A stretch of DNA of 64,000 nt from JAQWCH01 sp050952725 (GTDB lineage Bacteria > Bacillota_I > Bacilli_A > RFN20 > CAG-826). The notes under the pieces were generated by a model that was given only the letters and a program-made list of their open reading frames with translations, was not told where the DNA came from and searched no databases. Positions 16,128-23,842 of this stretch are shown here, one piece after another (positions within the stretch are counted from its first letter, which is position 1; each line of letters begins with the position of its first letter). Where the stretch lies: contig JBMNLN010000001.1 in assembly GCA_050952725.1 (NCBI GenBank), positions 558,001 through 622,000 on the forward strand, in the 5' to 3' direction. Made by a program: the position numbers and the translations under genes.

Positions 16128-17168
16128 ATGAAAAAAATAATCAATGTGGCTTTGATTGGATGCGGTCGCGCGGGACTTATCCATGGCCGTAATTTCGCGC
16201 GAACAATTCCTAATGCTCGGTTGGTCGCAGTTTGTGATGCTTTTTTAGAAAGCGCGCAAGCAGCGGCTGAAGAACTCAATGTTCCTTTCTATGAAACGGA
16301 TTATCAGAAGATTATTGAGAGACCAGATGTTGATGCCGTTGTGATAGCCACGCCGACGAAATATCATTGTGAAATCGTCATTGCTGCCGCTAATGCCAAA
16401 AAGCATATTCTCTGTGAAAAACCGATGGCAGTTACCGTGGAAGAATGTGAATTGATGGAAAAAGCGGTTAAAAAGAATCAAGTGAAATTACAACTTGGTT
16501 TTATGCGCCGGTATGATCAGTCATATATCGCTGCCAAAAAATTAATTGCTGAAGGTAAAATTGGCGATGTGGTGATGGTGCGTTCAAATACACGCGGTCC
16601 TTCCATTCCCAAACCCTGGATGTATGATTTAGCTAAAAGTAACGGTCCGCTTGCCGAAGTTAACAGTCATGATATCGACTCCCTTCGCTGGTTTACCAAT
16701 GGGGAATTTACTAGCGTATACGCCATCGCTGGAAATTATCGTTGTCATGATGCGCGAAAAGATTTTCCTGATTTTTATGACAATGTCATTTTAAGCGCAA
16801 CCTTTGATAATGGTTGCCAAGGGGTTCTCGATGGGGCTCAAGGGGTTCTATATGGCTATGACTCTCGATGTGAGATTCTTGGAACCAAAGGCTGCATTTA
16901 TCTAGGAAACACGAAAGAAAACTCAGTTACTCTTTGTCTCTCGAATAAAGAAAGACATGAAGAATACGTCAATAGTTGGAGAAATTTATTTGCGGACGCT
17001 TACTACGCTGAGGACTGTGATTTTATTCGCGTCATTTTAGAAGATGATACTCCGAGGGCGACTGGTCACGACGGAAAGATGGCGGTTTTAGCTGTTAATG
17101 CTGGAAATATGTCGATTAAAGAAAAAAGAATTATTGATATTTATGGCACAAAGCTAGAGGTAAAATAA
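16128..17168 (+). CDS. Gfo/Idh/MocA family sugar or inositol dehydrogenase
   Basis: A 346-residue cytoplasmic NAD(P)-dependent oxidoreductase. The N-terminal Rossmann fold begins VALIGCGRAGLIHGRN and contains HILCEKPMAVT, whose Lys is the catalytic residue. The C-terminal beta-sheet domain has EVNSHDIDSLRW, placing the conserved Asp/His as in inositol 2-dehydrogenases. The family oxidises a ring hydroxyl of inositols, sugars or sugar acids; the substrate cannot be read from sequence. It is the first gene of a six-gene operon with an MDR dehydrogenase, a kinase, an aldolase, a DeoR regulator and an isomerase. GGAGG precedes the ATG. Confidence 0.88.
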   Translation: MKKIINVALIGCGRAGLIHGRNFARTIPNARLVAVCDAFLESAQAAAEELNVPFYETDYQKIIERPDVDAVVIATPTKYHCEIVIAAANAKKHILCEKPMAVTVEECELMEKAVKKNQVKLQLGFMRRYDQSYIAAKKLIAEGKIGDVVMVRSNTRGPSIPKPWMYDLAKSNGPLAEVNSHDIDSLRWFTNGEFTSVYAIAGNYRCHDARKDFPDFYDNVILSATFDNGCQGVLDGAQGVLYGYDSRCEILGTKGCIYLGNTKENSVTLCLSNKERHEEYVNSWRNLFADAYYAEDCDFIRVILEDDTPRATGHDGKMAVLAVNAGNMSIKEKRIIDIYGTKLEVK

Positions 17169-17169
17169 A

Positions 17170-18204
17170 ATGTTAGCAGCAAGAATGTATGGTGTGAATG
17201 ATGTTCGCATTGAAAAAGTAGAAAGACCAAAACCAAGTAATGGTGAGGTTTTAATTAAAGTTAAATCCGCTGCTTTCTGTGGAACCGACATTCGGATGAT
17301 TGCCCATGGCGCTAAAGGAATTAATGAGGAACATCCACGCATTTTAGGTCATGAATTTGCTGGGATAATCGCTGAAATTGGTGAAGATGTCACTAATTAT
17401 CAAATTGGTGATCGGGTATGTTTTGCTCCTAATATCGGGTGTGGTCACTGTTTACAATGTTGGCGTGGTGATGGGCATCTTTGTCAAGAATATCGAGCCA
17501 CTGGTATTAATCTGGATGGAGGGTTCGCTGAATACGTTCTCATTCCAAAAGATGCGGTAAATGCCGGTAATATTTGTCATATCTCTAATAAAATAAGTTT
17601 TGATGAAGCGGCGATTAACGAGCCTTTTTCATGCGTTTTCAATGGTTTTGAACATGCGGCAATTAAACCAGGCGATAAAGTCTTGATTATCGGAGCGGGT
17701 CCGATTGGGATTATGCATTGCCTTTTAGCTTTAATGGCGGGTGGGATAGTTTATCTTAGCGATCTTTCAAACTCGCGTTTATTAGATGCTAAAAAGAAAT
17801 GGCCCAAAATAAACATTGTTACAGAAGATTTAGATGAGTTAGTCGCTAAAGAAACAAAAGGGGAAGGACTAGATGTGGTCATTTGTGCTTGCCCTTCTCC
17901 AACTGTGCAAACCAAGGCCATTGAACTCATGGCGATTGGTGGACGCGTTGTCTTTTTTGGGGGGATTCCCAAAGATAAAGTTCCAGTTCCACTTGATACG
18001 AATTTAATACACTATCGTCAACTCATCGTGACGGGCACGACCCGAGCGAGCCTTGCGCAATTTCGTAAAACTTTAGATTTTTTAGAAAATGGTATTATTG
18101 ATTTAAAACCACTCGTTTCTAAAACTTATTCATTACAAGAATTCAATCAAGCTTTGGAACAGACTAAAAAGGGAATAGGATACAAAAATATCATCAGATT
18201 TTAG
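17170..18204 (+). CDS. Zinc-dependent MDR dehydrogenase (sorbitol/threonine dehydrogenase-like)
   Basis: A 344-residue medium-chain dehydrogenase. The catalytic zinc ligands are in FCGTDIR and LGHEFAG; the structural zinc Cys set is GCGHCLQCWRGDGHLC; the NAD loop is VLIIGAGPIGIMHC. GGRVVFFGGIPKDKV is a typical late motif. These enzymes oxidise secondary alcohols of polyols or sugars to ketones with NAD. The gene starts 1 base after the preceding stop, with AGAGGT upstream, so it is tightly coupled to the Gfo/Idh gene. Two different dehydrogenases in a row suggest sequential oxidation or oxidation-reduction of one sugar. Confidence 0.88.
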   Translation: MLAARMYGVNDVRIEKVERPKPSNGEVLIKVKSAAFCGTDIRMIAHGAKGINEEHPRILGHEFAGIIAEIGEDVTNYQIGDRVCFAPNIGCGHCLQCWRGDGHLCQEYRATGINLDGGFAEYVLIPKDAVNAGNICHISNKISFDEAAINEPFSCVFNGFEHAAIKPGDKVLIIGAGPIGIMHCLLALMAGGIVYLSDLSNSRLLDAKKKWPKINIVTEDLDELVAKETKGEGLDVVICACPSPTVQTKAIELMAIGGRVVFFGGIPKDKVPVPLDTNLIHYRQLIVTGTTRASLAQFRKTLDFLENGIIDLKPLVSKTYSLQEFNQALEQTKKGIGYKNIIRF

Positions 18205-18205
18205 C

Positions 18206-19711
18206 ATGCAAGAAAGACAAGATTATTTTTTAGGAATTGATATTGGAACACAGAGCATTAAAGCAGTACTTTGTGATGTCTTTGGAGTTCTGTGTGCGGA
18301 AACAACTATTCCGACTAATCTTGTTATTATTGATGGGACAACCGCTTACGAAGATGTCGAAGATGTTTTAAAAAATGTTATTGACGCTATCCGGGAGACG
18401 ATTGAAAAAGCACGAGTTAAAAAAGAAGATATCAAAGCACTTGGCTTAGCGGCGCAAATGGCGGGGATCATGGCGATTGATCAAAATTTTAATCCAGTTG
18501 GTCCTTATGATTCTTGGCTTGATACAAGATGTTCTCAATATACGGAAAAAATTAAAGATAAACTAGGTAACGAAGTCATTAAATTAAGTGGTGGACAATT
18601 AATTCATTCTCATGCGTCAAAAATCTTATGGCGAAAGCATGAACGTCCTGAAGAATATGCACGTATTGCTAAATTCATTCAATTAAATGGTTATGTTGCG
18701 GGTAAACTCTGTGGATTAAAAAGCGAAGAAGCTTTCATGGACTACACTTTTCTCCATTTCAATTGTTTTAGTGATAATCAAAATCTCATATATAATTTGA
18801 AGGCTTTAAACGCTTTTGATATTAATCCAGCAAAGCTGCCAAAAATCGTCTCGCCTTTAACTGTGATTGGAAAAGTGAAAAAAGAGTACGCAAAACTTTG
18901 TGGATTAAGCGAAAACACGGAAGTCATCGCTGGTTGTGGCGATACTGCTGCTTCCTCATTAGGAGTTGGAATAGTAAAGCCTGGTCTCGCTTATGATGTT
19001 GCGGGAACCGCTTCAGTATTTGCCTGTGCTTCTAGGAAATTCACTCCAGATTATCGTCATGGTACCATCCTATCTTCGCGAAGCGTAATTGAAGATCTAT
19101 ATCTCTCTTTAGCATATGTTTCTGGTGGTGGTCTTTGCTTGGAATGGTTTTCCAACCTTACGAATACTCCACTCCGAGAACTTGACCAATTAATCGATGA
19201 AGTTGTTGATGAAAAATGTGCAGATTTGTTCTTTATTCCGCATTTTTCTGGACGCGCTTTCCCCCTTGACGCAAATTTACAAGGCGCCTTTATCGGTCTT
19301 TCCTCCACAACCGAGAAAAAAGAGATGTATAAAGTGATTTTGGAAGCAATTGCCTTTGAGTATAAAACATATTTTGATGTTTTAAAATCGCTTGGCGCAC
19401 TCAAAACAATTGATGCGATTTATGGCGTTGGTGGGGGAGTAAAATCAAAAGTTTTTAATCAAATTAAAGCTGATATTTTAGAAGCGAAGTACTGCACTTT
19501 GAAAAATGCTAATTCCACTCCATTAGCAGTAGCGCTTTTAGCAGCGAAAAGCACGGGATATAATTCGAAATCTTTAAAAGAGATATTTTGCAAGAAGCCA
19601 GAGGATTTAATGGTGGTTTTACCAAATGAGAAAAAACGTGATTACTATCATCGCAAATATGAAAAATACAAGAAGATAGTTAATTGTTATTCTAGCTATA
19701 TCAAAAAATAA
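18206..19711 (+). CDS. FGGY-family carbohydrate kinase (xylulokinase-like)
   Basis: A 501-residue kinase with the N-terminal phosphate loop LGIDIGTQSIKAVL, the catalytic Asp in AGCGDTAASSLGVG (about residue 245) and the C-terminal ATP-site region YGVGGGVKSKVFNQIKADI. FGGY kinases phosphorylate pentuloses, hexuloses or polyols; the GIMAIDQN and YDSWLDTRC segments are xylulokinase-like. The gene begins 1 base after the MDR stop with a weak ribosome site. With the downstream DERA-like aldolase it probably makes the phosphorylated intermediate that is then cleaved. Confidence 0.85.
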   Translation: MQERQDYFLGIDIGTQSIKAVLCDVFGVLCAETTIPTNLVIIDGTTAYEDVEDVLKNVIDAIRETIEKARVKKEDIKALGLAAQMAGIMAIDQNFNPVGPYDSWLDTRCSQYTEKIKDKLGNEVIKLSGGQLIHSHASKILWRKHERPEEYARIAKFIQLNGYVAGKLCGLKSEEAFMDYTFLHFNCFSDNQNLIYNLKALNAFDINPAKLPKIVSPLTVIGKVKKEYAKLCGLSENTEVIAGCGDTAASSLGVGIVKPGLAYDVAGTASVFACASRKFTPDYRHGTILSSRSVIEDLYLSLAYVSGGGLCLEWFSNLTNTPLRELDQLIDEVVDEKCADLFFIPHFSGRAFPLDANLQGAFIGLSSTTEKKEMYKVILEAIAFEYKTYFDVLKSLGALKTIDAIYGVGGGVKSKVFNQIKADILEAKYCTLKNANSTPLAVALLAAKSTGYNSKSLKEIFCKKPEDLMVVLPNEKKRDYYHRKYEKYKKIVNCYSSYIKK

Positions 19712-19724
19712 GGAGGAAATGTCG

Positions 19725-20426
19725 ATGAAAATGACACCAGAGAAATTAGCTAAATACATTGATCAAACCTTACTAAAACCTTATGTAACTGAAGAGAGAC
19801 TAAAAGATTTTTGCTTGGAGAGCGATAAGTATGGCTTTGCAATGGTCGCGATTAATTCGGCGCCAGTTGCTTTTTGTAAAAAAATATTAGATCAAAGCGA
19901 AGTCCACGTTGGAGCCGCGATTGGCTTTCCCTTAGGACAAACAACGATTGAAGACAAAGTTTTCGAAACTAAACAAGCGATTAAAAATGGAGCAGATGAA
20001 ATCGATTATGTAGTTAATCTTGTCCAACTTAAGAGCGGTCATTATGACTATGTGGAAGAGGAGATGCGGCAAATCGTTGAAGTATGTCGGAAACACAATA
20101 AAATCTCCAAGGTCATTTTTGAAAATTGCTATTTAAATGATGCCGAAAAAGCAAAATTATGCGAAATTGCTCTTAAAGTAAAACCCGATTATATTAAAAC
20201 CTCAACTGGTTTTGGCACTCCTGAACCTGGTGTTGCGGTTGGAGCAACGCTTCACGATGTGAAATTAATGAAATCCTTGGTCGGTGACAAAATCAAAGTT
20301 AAAGCGGCTGGTGGAGTGCGCACACTGGAAGAAGCACTACAAATGATTGAGGCTGGCGCAAGCAGAATTGGCACTAGCGCTGGGGTCAAAATTATCGAAG
20401 AATTAAAATTGAAAAGCAAGAAATAG
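19725..20426 (+). CDS. DeoC/DERA-like class I aldolase, atypical
   Basis: A 233-residue aldolase of the deoxyribose-phosphate aldolase family. The Schiff-base Lys is in DYIKTSTGFG (K158), the second active-site Lys in KVKAAGGVRT (K193), and ADEIDYVVN matches the DERA ADEIDMVIN block. Odd features: the strand after the catalytic Lys has an insertion (GTPEPGVAV before GATLHDV) relative to the usual STGG-ATVEDV, and the substrate-site CVNP block reads AINSAP. This suggests a substrate other than 2-deoxyribose 5-phosphate. The start at 19725 is preferred to 19719 because AGGAGG is then 8 bases upstream. It lies between the kinase and the DeoR regulator. Confidence 0.82.
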   Translation: MKMTPEKLAKYIDQTLLKPYVTEERLKDFCLESDKYGFAMVAINSAPVAFCKKILDQSEVHVGAAIGFPLGQTTIEDKVFETKQAIKNGADEIDYVVNLVQLKSGHYDYVEEEMRQIVEVCRKHNKISKVIFENCYLNDAEKAKLCEIALKVKPDYIKTSTGFGTPEPGVAVGATLHDVKLMKSLVGDKIKVKAAGGVRTLEEALQMIEAGASRIGTSAGVKIIEELKLKSKK

Positions 20427-20436
20427 CGTTAATCTT

Positions 20437-21234
20437 ATGAATGGTAAAGTGTTTTTTACTGAAGAGAGACGTAAAGCAATATTAACTTTGTTAAAAGTAA
20501 ATAAAAAAATTTACGTCAATGAATTATCTGAACGTTTTCAAGTGTCTTCCACGACGATTCGAAATGACTTAACTTTTTTAGAAAAAAAAGGCTATTTAAA
20601 AAGGACTTTTGGAGGAGCGATACAAATTCAGGGTGTTTCTTTTGAAATGATCAATTCAGAGAAGTATAACGTCAATCTCCAAGAGAAGATAAAAATTGGA
20701 AAATATGCCGCTTCACTAGTTGAAGATGGCGACACAATTGCCCTTGATTGTGGCACGACTACCTATTGCATGGCTGAGTTTTTAGATGATAAAAAACATC
20801 TAACGGTCATTACTAATGATTTAAAAATTGCTCTTTTATTCGAAGAATATTCTCATATTTCAACAATTTTTATTGGAGGAACCATAAGAAAAGGTTTCTC
20901 TTGTACGGTGGGAGCGATTGCAAACAATTTTATCAACACTTTGAAAGTTGATAAAAGTTTTATCGTTGCGAATACAATCAGTGATGAATTTGCTGTTTCA
21001 ACTCCCGATTCGGAACAAGCTGAAATCAAAAAACAGTTGATGAATATCGCTACTCAAAAATATCTTTTATGCGATTCTTCAAAATTCAATCAAGTTTCTT
21101 TAATTACTTTTGCCTCTTTACATGATTTTGATGAAATTATTACCGATGAGCATCTCGACAATGATATTTTGAGAAGCGCCAAGAAACAGGCAATTAAACT
21201 CACCGCATTTAAAGGAGAAAATGAAGATGACTAA
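20437..21234 (+). CDS. DeoR-family transcriptional regulator
   Basis: A 265-residue repressor with an N-terminal winged helix (EERRKAILTLLKVNKK, then VSSTTIRNDLTFLEKKG as recognition helix and LKRTFGGAI as wing) and the DeoR C-terminal sugar-phosphate sensor (DGDTIALDCGTTTYCMAEFL, VITNDLKIALLF, FIGGTIRK). Such regulators are released from DNA by a phosphorylated sugar intermediate. It lies inside the operon it probably controls; a candidate operator is the inverted repeat at 16077-16105. The ribosome site is weak. Confidence 0.9.
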   Translation: MNGKVFFTEERRKAILTLLKVNKKIYVNELSERFQVSSTTIRNDLTFLEKKGYLKRTFGGAIQIQGVSFEMINSEKYNVNLQEKIKIGKYAASLVEDGDTIALDCGTTTYCMAEFLDDKKHLTVITNDLKIALLFEEYSHISTIFIGGTIRKGFSCTVGAIANNFINTLKVDKSFIVANTISDEFAVSTPDSEQAEIKKQLMNIATQKYLLCDSSKFNQVSLITFASLHDFDEIITDEHLDNDILRSAKKQAIKLTAFKGENEDD

Positions 21235-21763
21235 AGTTGAAAAAAAAGCCAAAGAAGATGCCTTAAACTTACTAAAAAAAGCTAATATCATCCTTAGTGA
21301 CAAAGAGAAAAATCAATTAGAATTCTGTGATTATGGCTTAGATAATTTCGAAAAAGTAGGGACGATGATTTTAATTTATGTCAACACTTCAAGAGTGTGT
21401 GCAAAGGAGATTATTTTGATGCCTTACCAAATTTGTCCCGAGCATATCCATCCTCAATTAGGTGATTATCCTGGAAAAGAAGAAACGTTTAGATGTCGCT
21501 ATGGCGAAGTTTATCTCTATGTTCCAGGCGAAAAAGTAGAGAATCCGCGCGCGCGTATTCCTAATGGAAAAGAAGATGTCTACACCGTTTGGCACGAAAT
21601 CGTTCTTAAACCAGGCGATCAGTATACGATGAAAGAAAAAACACTTCATTGGTTTCAAGCGGGACCAGAAGGAGCGGTTGTTTCGGAATTTTCCACACCG
21701 AGTTTTGATGAGGCGGATATCTTTACTGATCCCGAAATTAAAAGAGTAGGGAAATTTAACTAA
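21227..21763 (+). CDS. D-lyxose/D-mannose isomerase-like cupin
   Basis: A 178-residue single-domain cupin resembling D-lyxose ketol-isomerases. The metal ligands are H73 and H75 in CPEHIHPQ, E86 in KEETFRCRYGE and H141 in KTLHWFQAGPEG; the spacing agrees with the characterised enterobacterial enzymes as I recall them. Members convert D-lyxose to D-xylulose and D-mannose to D-fructose. The start at 21227 is chosen over 21221 because AGGAG is then 9 bases away; it overlaps the DeoR gene by 8 bases. It would supply a ketose to the FGGY kinase, or handle mannose released by the GH38 enzyme encoded downstream. Confidence 0.78.
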   Translation: MTKVEKKAKEDALNLLKKANIILSDKEKNQLEFCDYGLDNFEKVGTMILIYVNTSRVCAKEIILMPYQICPEHIHPQLGDYPGKEETFRCRYGEVYLYVPGEKVENPRARIPNGKEDVYTVWHEIVLKPGDQYTMKEKTLHWFQAGPEGAVVSEFSTPSFDEADIFTDPEIKRVGKFN

Positions 21764-21951
21764 TTTTCGCAGGATAACCCCCATAATTCGCTTATTAAAT
21801 TCATCTCTGTTTTTTCAGTAAATTCTAAAAAGATACCAGGATTTTAATGTTAAAAATCAATATAAAAGCCTAAAATTTTCATTGAAAATCAACCTCTTTT
21901 CAAGACTGTAACTGAACTTATTTTATCCTAAAATAAAATTCAAAAACATTG

Positions 21952-21980
21952 TTTACATTAGCGCTAATGTAATATATCAT
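21952..21980 (+). promoter_or_regulatory. Promoter of the glycan-utilisation locus
   Basis: The -35 TTTACA (21952-21957), 17-bp spacer and -10 TATCAT (21975-21980) form a near-consensus promoter. The first in-frame ATG of the lipoprotein (21979) overlaps the -10, so the real start is 22003. Confidence 0.75.
21953..21972 (+). promoter_or_regulatory. Perfect 20-bp palindromic operator, LacI type
   Basis: The half-sites TTACATTAGC and GCTAATGTAA are exact reverse complements with a central CG, the form typical of LacI/GalR-family operators. It overlaps the -35 and fills most of the spacer, so binding would repress. The LacI-family gene at 40844-41803, at the other end of the locus, is the likely partner. 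Confidence 0.8.
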
Positions 21981-22002
21981 GAAATTGAAGAGGTACAAAC
22001 AT

Positions 22003-23802
22003 ATGAAAAAAAATACCAAACTTTTTGGCGTCTTCGCTGCTCTATTTTTGTGTGCTTTGACTGCTCCCTTAGTGGGGTGTAGAGGCGGACAAGGCAGTTC
22101 TGTAAGTGAATCTATCGATGAGAACCCCGATGTGACGATTAAAATTTCATCTACTGTCAATCAAGTGCCAATCGGGGGCACTATCACCATTCGGGTGTTA
22201 GTTATGGGCACAGCATCACGTGATGTGACTTGGTCAACATCAAACAGCAATATTGCTACAGTCGATGGTGGCACCGTAACGGGGATTGCGGTTGGCGAAG
22301 TTGATATTACAGCAACTTTAGTCGCTTATCCAAGTAAAAGCGCCACACAGAGAGTCAATGTTATTGAAGCGACAGCTCCGACATCAATTAACGCGGGGGA
22401 AACCAATCAGCTCGGTTGGGTGGATGAAAACATTACCCTAGATTTAGAATTTGTTCCCGAAACCGCTGATAAACGTGTCAATTACACTTCGAATAATCCT
22501 GCTGTTGCAATTGTTAATGATGAAGGAGTAATTTCCTTCTTGAAAAAGGGTACAGCTAATATCACCATTACTTCGTTCCTAGATTCAACCATCTCCACAA
22601 CAATTAATTTCACAGTGAAAGATGGTCCTTTCTGGACGAACAAAGGTGGTTACAGCAATTATTTTGATTATAGCCATCAAGGTGATGAAACCGATCCGTA
22701 TGTTTCGACGAATTTCACGATGACTGGCGATAATTTACCAACATATGCTTGGTTTAAACTCCAACCTACTCAAAGATACTATGCTGAGGCAACGATTAGT
22801 TTTGGCGAAACCACGGTCGATCCCTGGACGAGAGTTGGCATTGGTTCGGCGACAACAGATACCGATACCCGCGCTTTCTATTTCTCGGATAAGGAAGGAC
22901 AAAAAACGATGATGCTCGATTTCCCAGTGGAATTTGGTGGCAATCAACACCAAAGCACGATTTGGCGCGTTAATGGAATCTATGCGATTGATAAAACCGA
23001 CTTTAAATTAGGAATCTTACGCGATGGCAATGATTACTACTATACGATTAATGGTAAATTGTACTGGTTTGAAGAAAATAATCGCTTTACTGGCATTGGC
23101 AGCACTCCATTAATTATCGGGAAGGATGTAGCCTTTACTATTTTTGATGCCTATAGCACAGTTGATGAGGAAGTCATTACTGCCAAACTTAATTCAGATG
23201 CCTACAAGGAGAGGTTCTTTTCAGCGTCTTCCTTAGGCGGACAAGTAATTTACACTAAAGATACCGATAGTTGGCGATTTAACAATCTTGGACGTGAGGA
23301 TTGGAATAACATCTGTATGGGGCAACAACGGGCAAAAGCTCTAGGTGATAAAGGTCTTGCAAAAGGAAATTTCAAAATTGAATTTGATATTTCTGCGGTC
23401 GAATTTGAAGAGACAAATATTGCTAACTCGATGGCTGGTGTCACCATGAGACGATATAACTCGTGGGAACCTGACATGGAATCCATCTGCTTAACAAAAG
23501 ATCATATTCAATATCGGCATTGGAACTTAGAGTCACCAACCAACGCTTTTGAAACAGGTAAATTAACTGCAGTTGATTCAGCGACATTTGCTTTGGTTGA
23601 TGTGGAAAAAACTTATCACATTGCAATTGAACGCACGATCCTTGGTGCCCGTAGTGAATTCAAAGTGACGATGGATGGTGAAGTGATTCAATTTAATGAA
23701 GCGGACACTTATCGTGTCAACTTTATTGGCAAGTATTTAGTTTCCTTTGGTGCTAACGATTGCAAAGCCACAATTTCCAACTTTACGATTACTAATCTTT
23801 AA
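22003..23802 (+). CDS. Surface lipoprotein with Big2 Ig-like domains and uncharacterised C-terminal domains
   Basis: A 599-residue predicted lipoprotein: signal peptide MKKNTKLFGVFAALFLCALT with lipobox LVGC and a Ser-rich linker. Residues about 45-125 form a Big2-type Ig-like domain (WSTSNSNIATVDGGTVTGIA), and about 130-205 a second, more divergent one (YTSNNPAVAIVNDEGVISF). The remaining ~390 residues have no family I can name; they are beta-rich, read like two laminin-G/concanavalin-like modules, and the second resembles the C-termini of the proteins at 23843 and 38549. Start 22003 is set by AAGAGG and by the promoter position. First gene of the locus; a glycan-binding role is inferred. 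Confidence 0.8.
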   Translation: MKKNTKLFGVFAALFLCALTAPLVGCRGGQGSSVSESIDENPDVTIKISSTVNQVPIGGTITIRVLVMGTASRDVTWSTSNSNIATVDGGTVTGIAVGEVDITATLVAYPSKSATQRVNVIEATAPTSINAGETNQLGWVDENITLDLEFVPETADKRVNYTSNNPAVAIVNDEGVISFLKKGTANITITSFLDSTISTTINFTVKDGPFWTNKGGYSNYFDYSHQGDETDPYVSTNFTMTGDNLPTYAWFKLQPTQRYYAEATISFGETTVDPWTRVGIGSATTDTDTRAFYFSDKEGQKTMMLDFPVEFGGNQHQSTIWRVNGIYAIDKTDFKLGILRDGNDYYYTINGKLYWFEENNRFTGIGSTPLIIGKDVAFTIFDAYSTVDEEVITAKLNSDAYKERFFSASSLGGQVIYTKDTDSWRFNNLGREDWNNICMGQQRAKALGDKGLAKGNFKIEFDISAVEFEETNIANSMAGVTMRRYNSWEPDMESICLTKDHIQYRHWNLESPTNAFETGKLTAVDSATFALVDVEKTYHIAIERTILGARSEFKVTMDGEVIQFNEADTYRVNFIGKYLVSFGANDCKATISNFTITNL

Positions 23803-23842
23803 TTTGTCTTCATCGATATCAACTTTTTAAAGGAGAAAGAAA

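Noticed and set aside
21979..22002. ATG 21979 as lipoprotein start
   Set aside because: It overlaps the -10 element; the signal peptide and ribosome site point to 22003.
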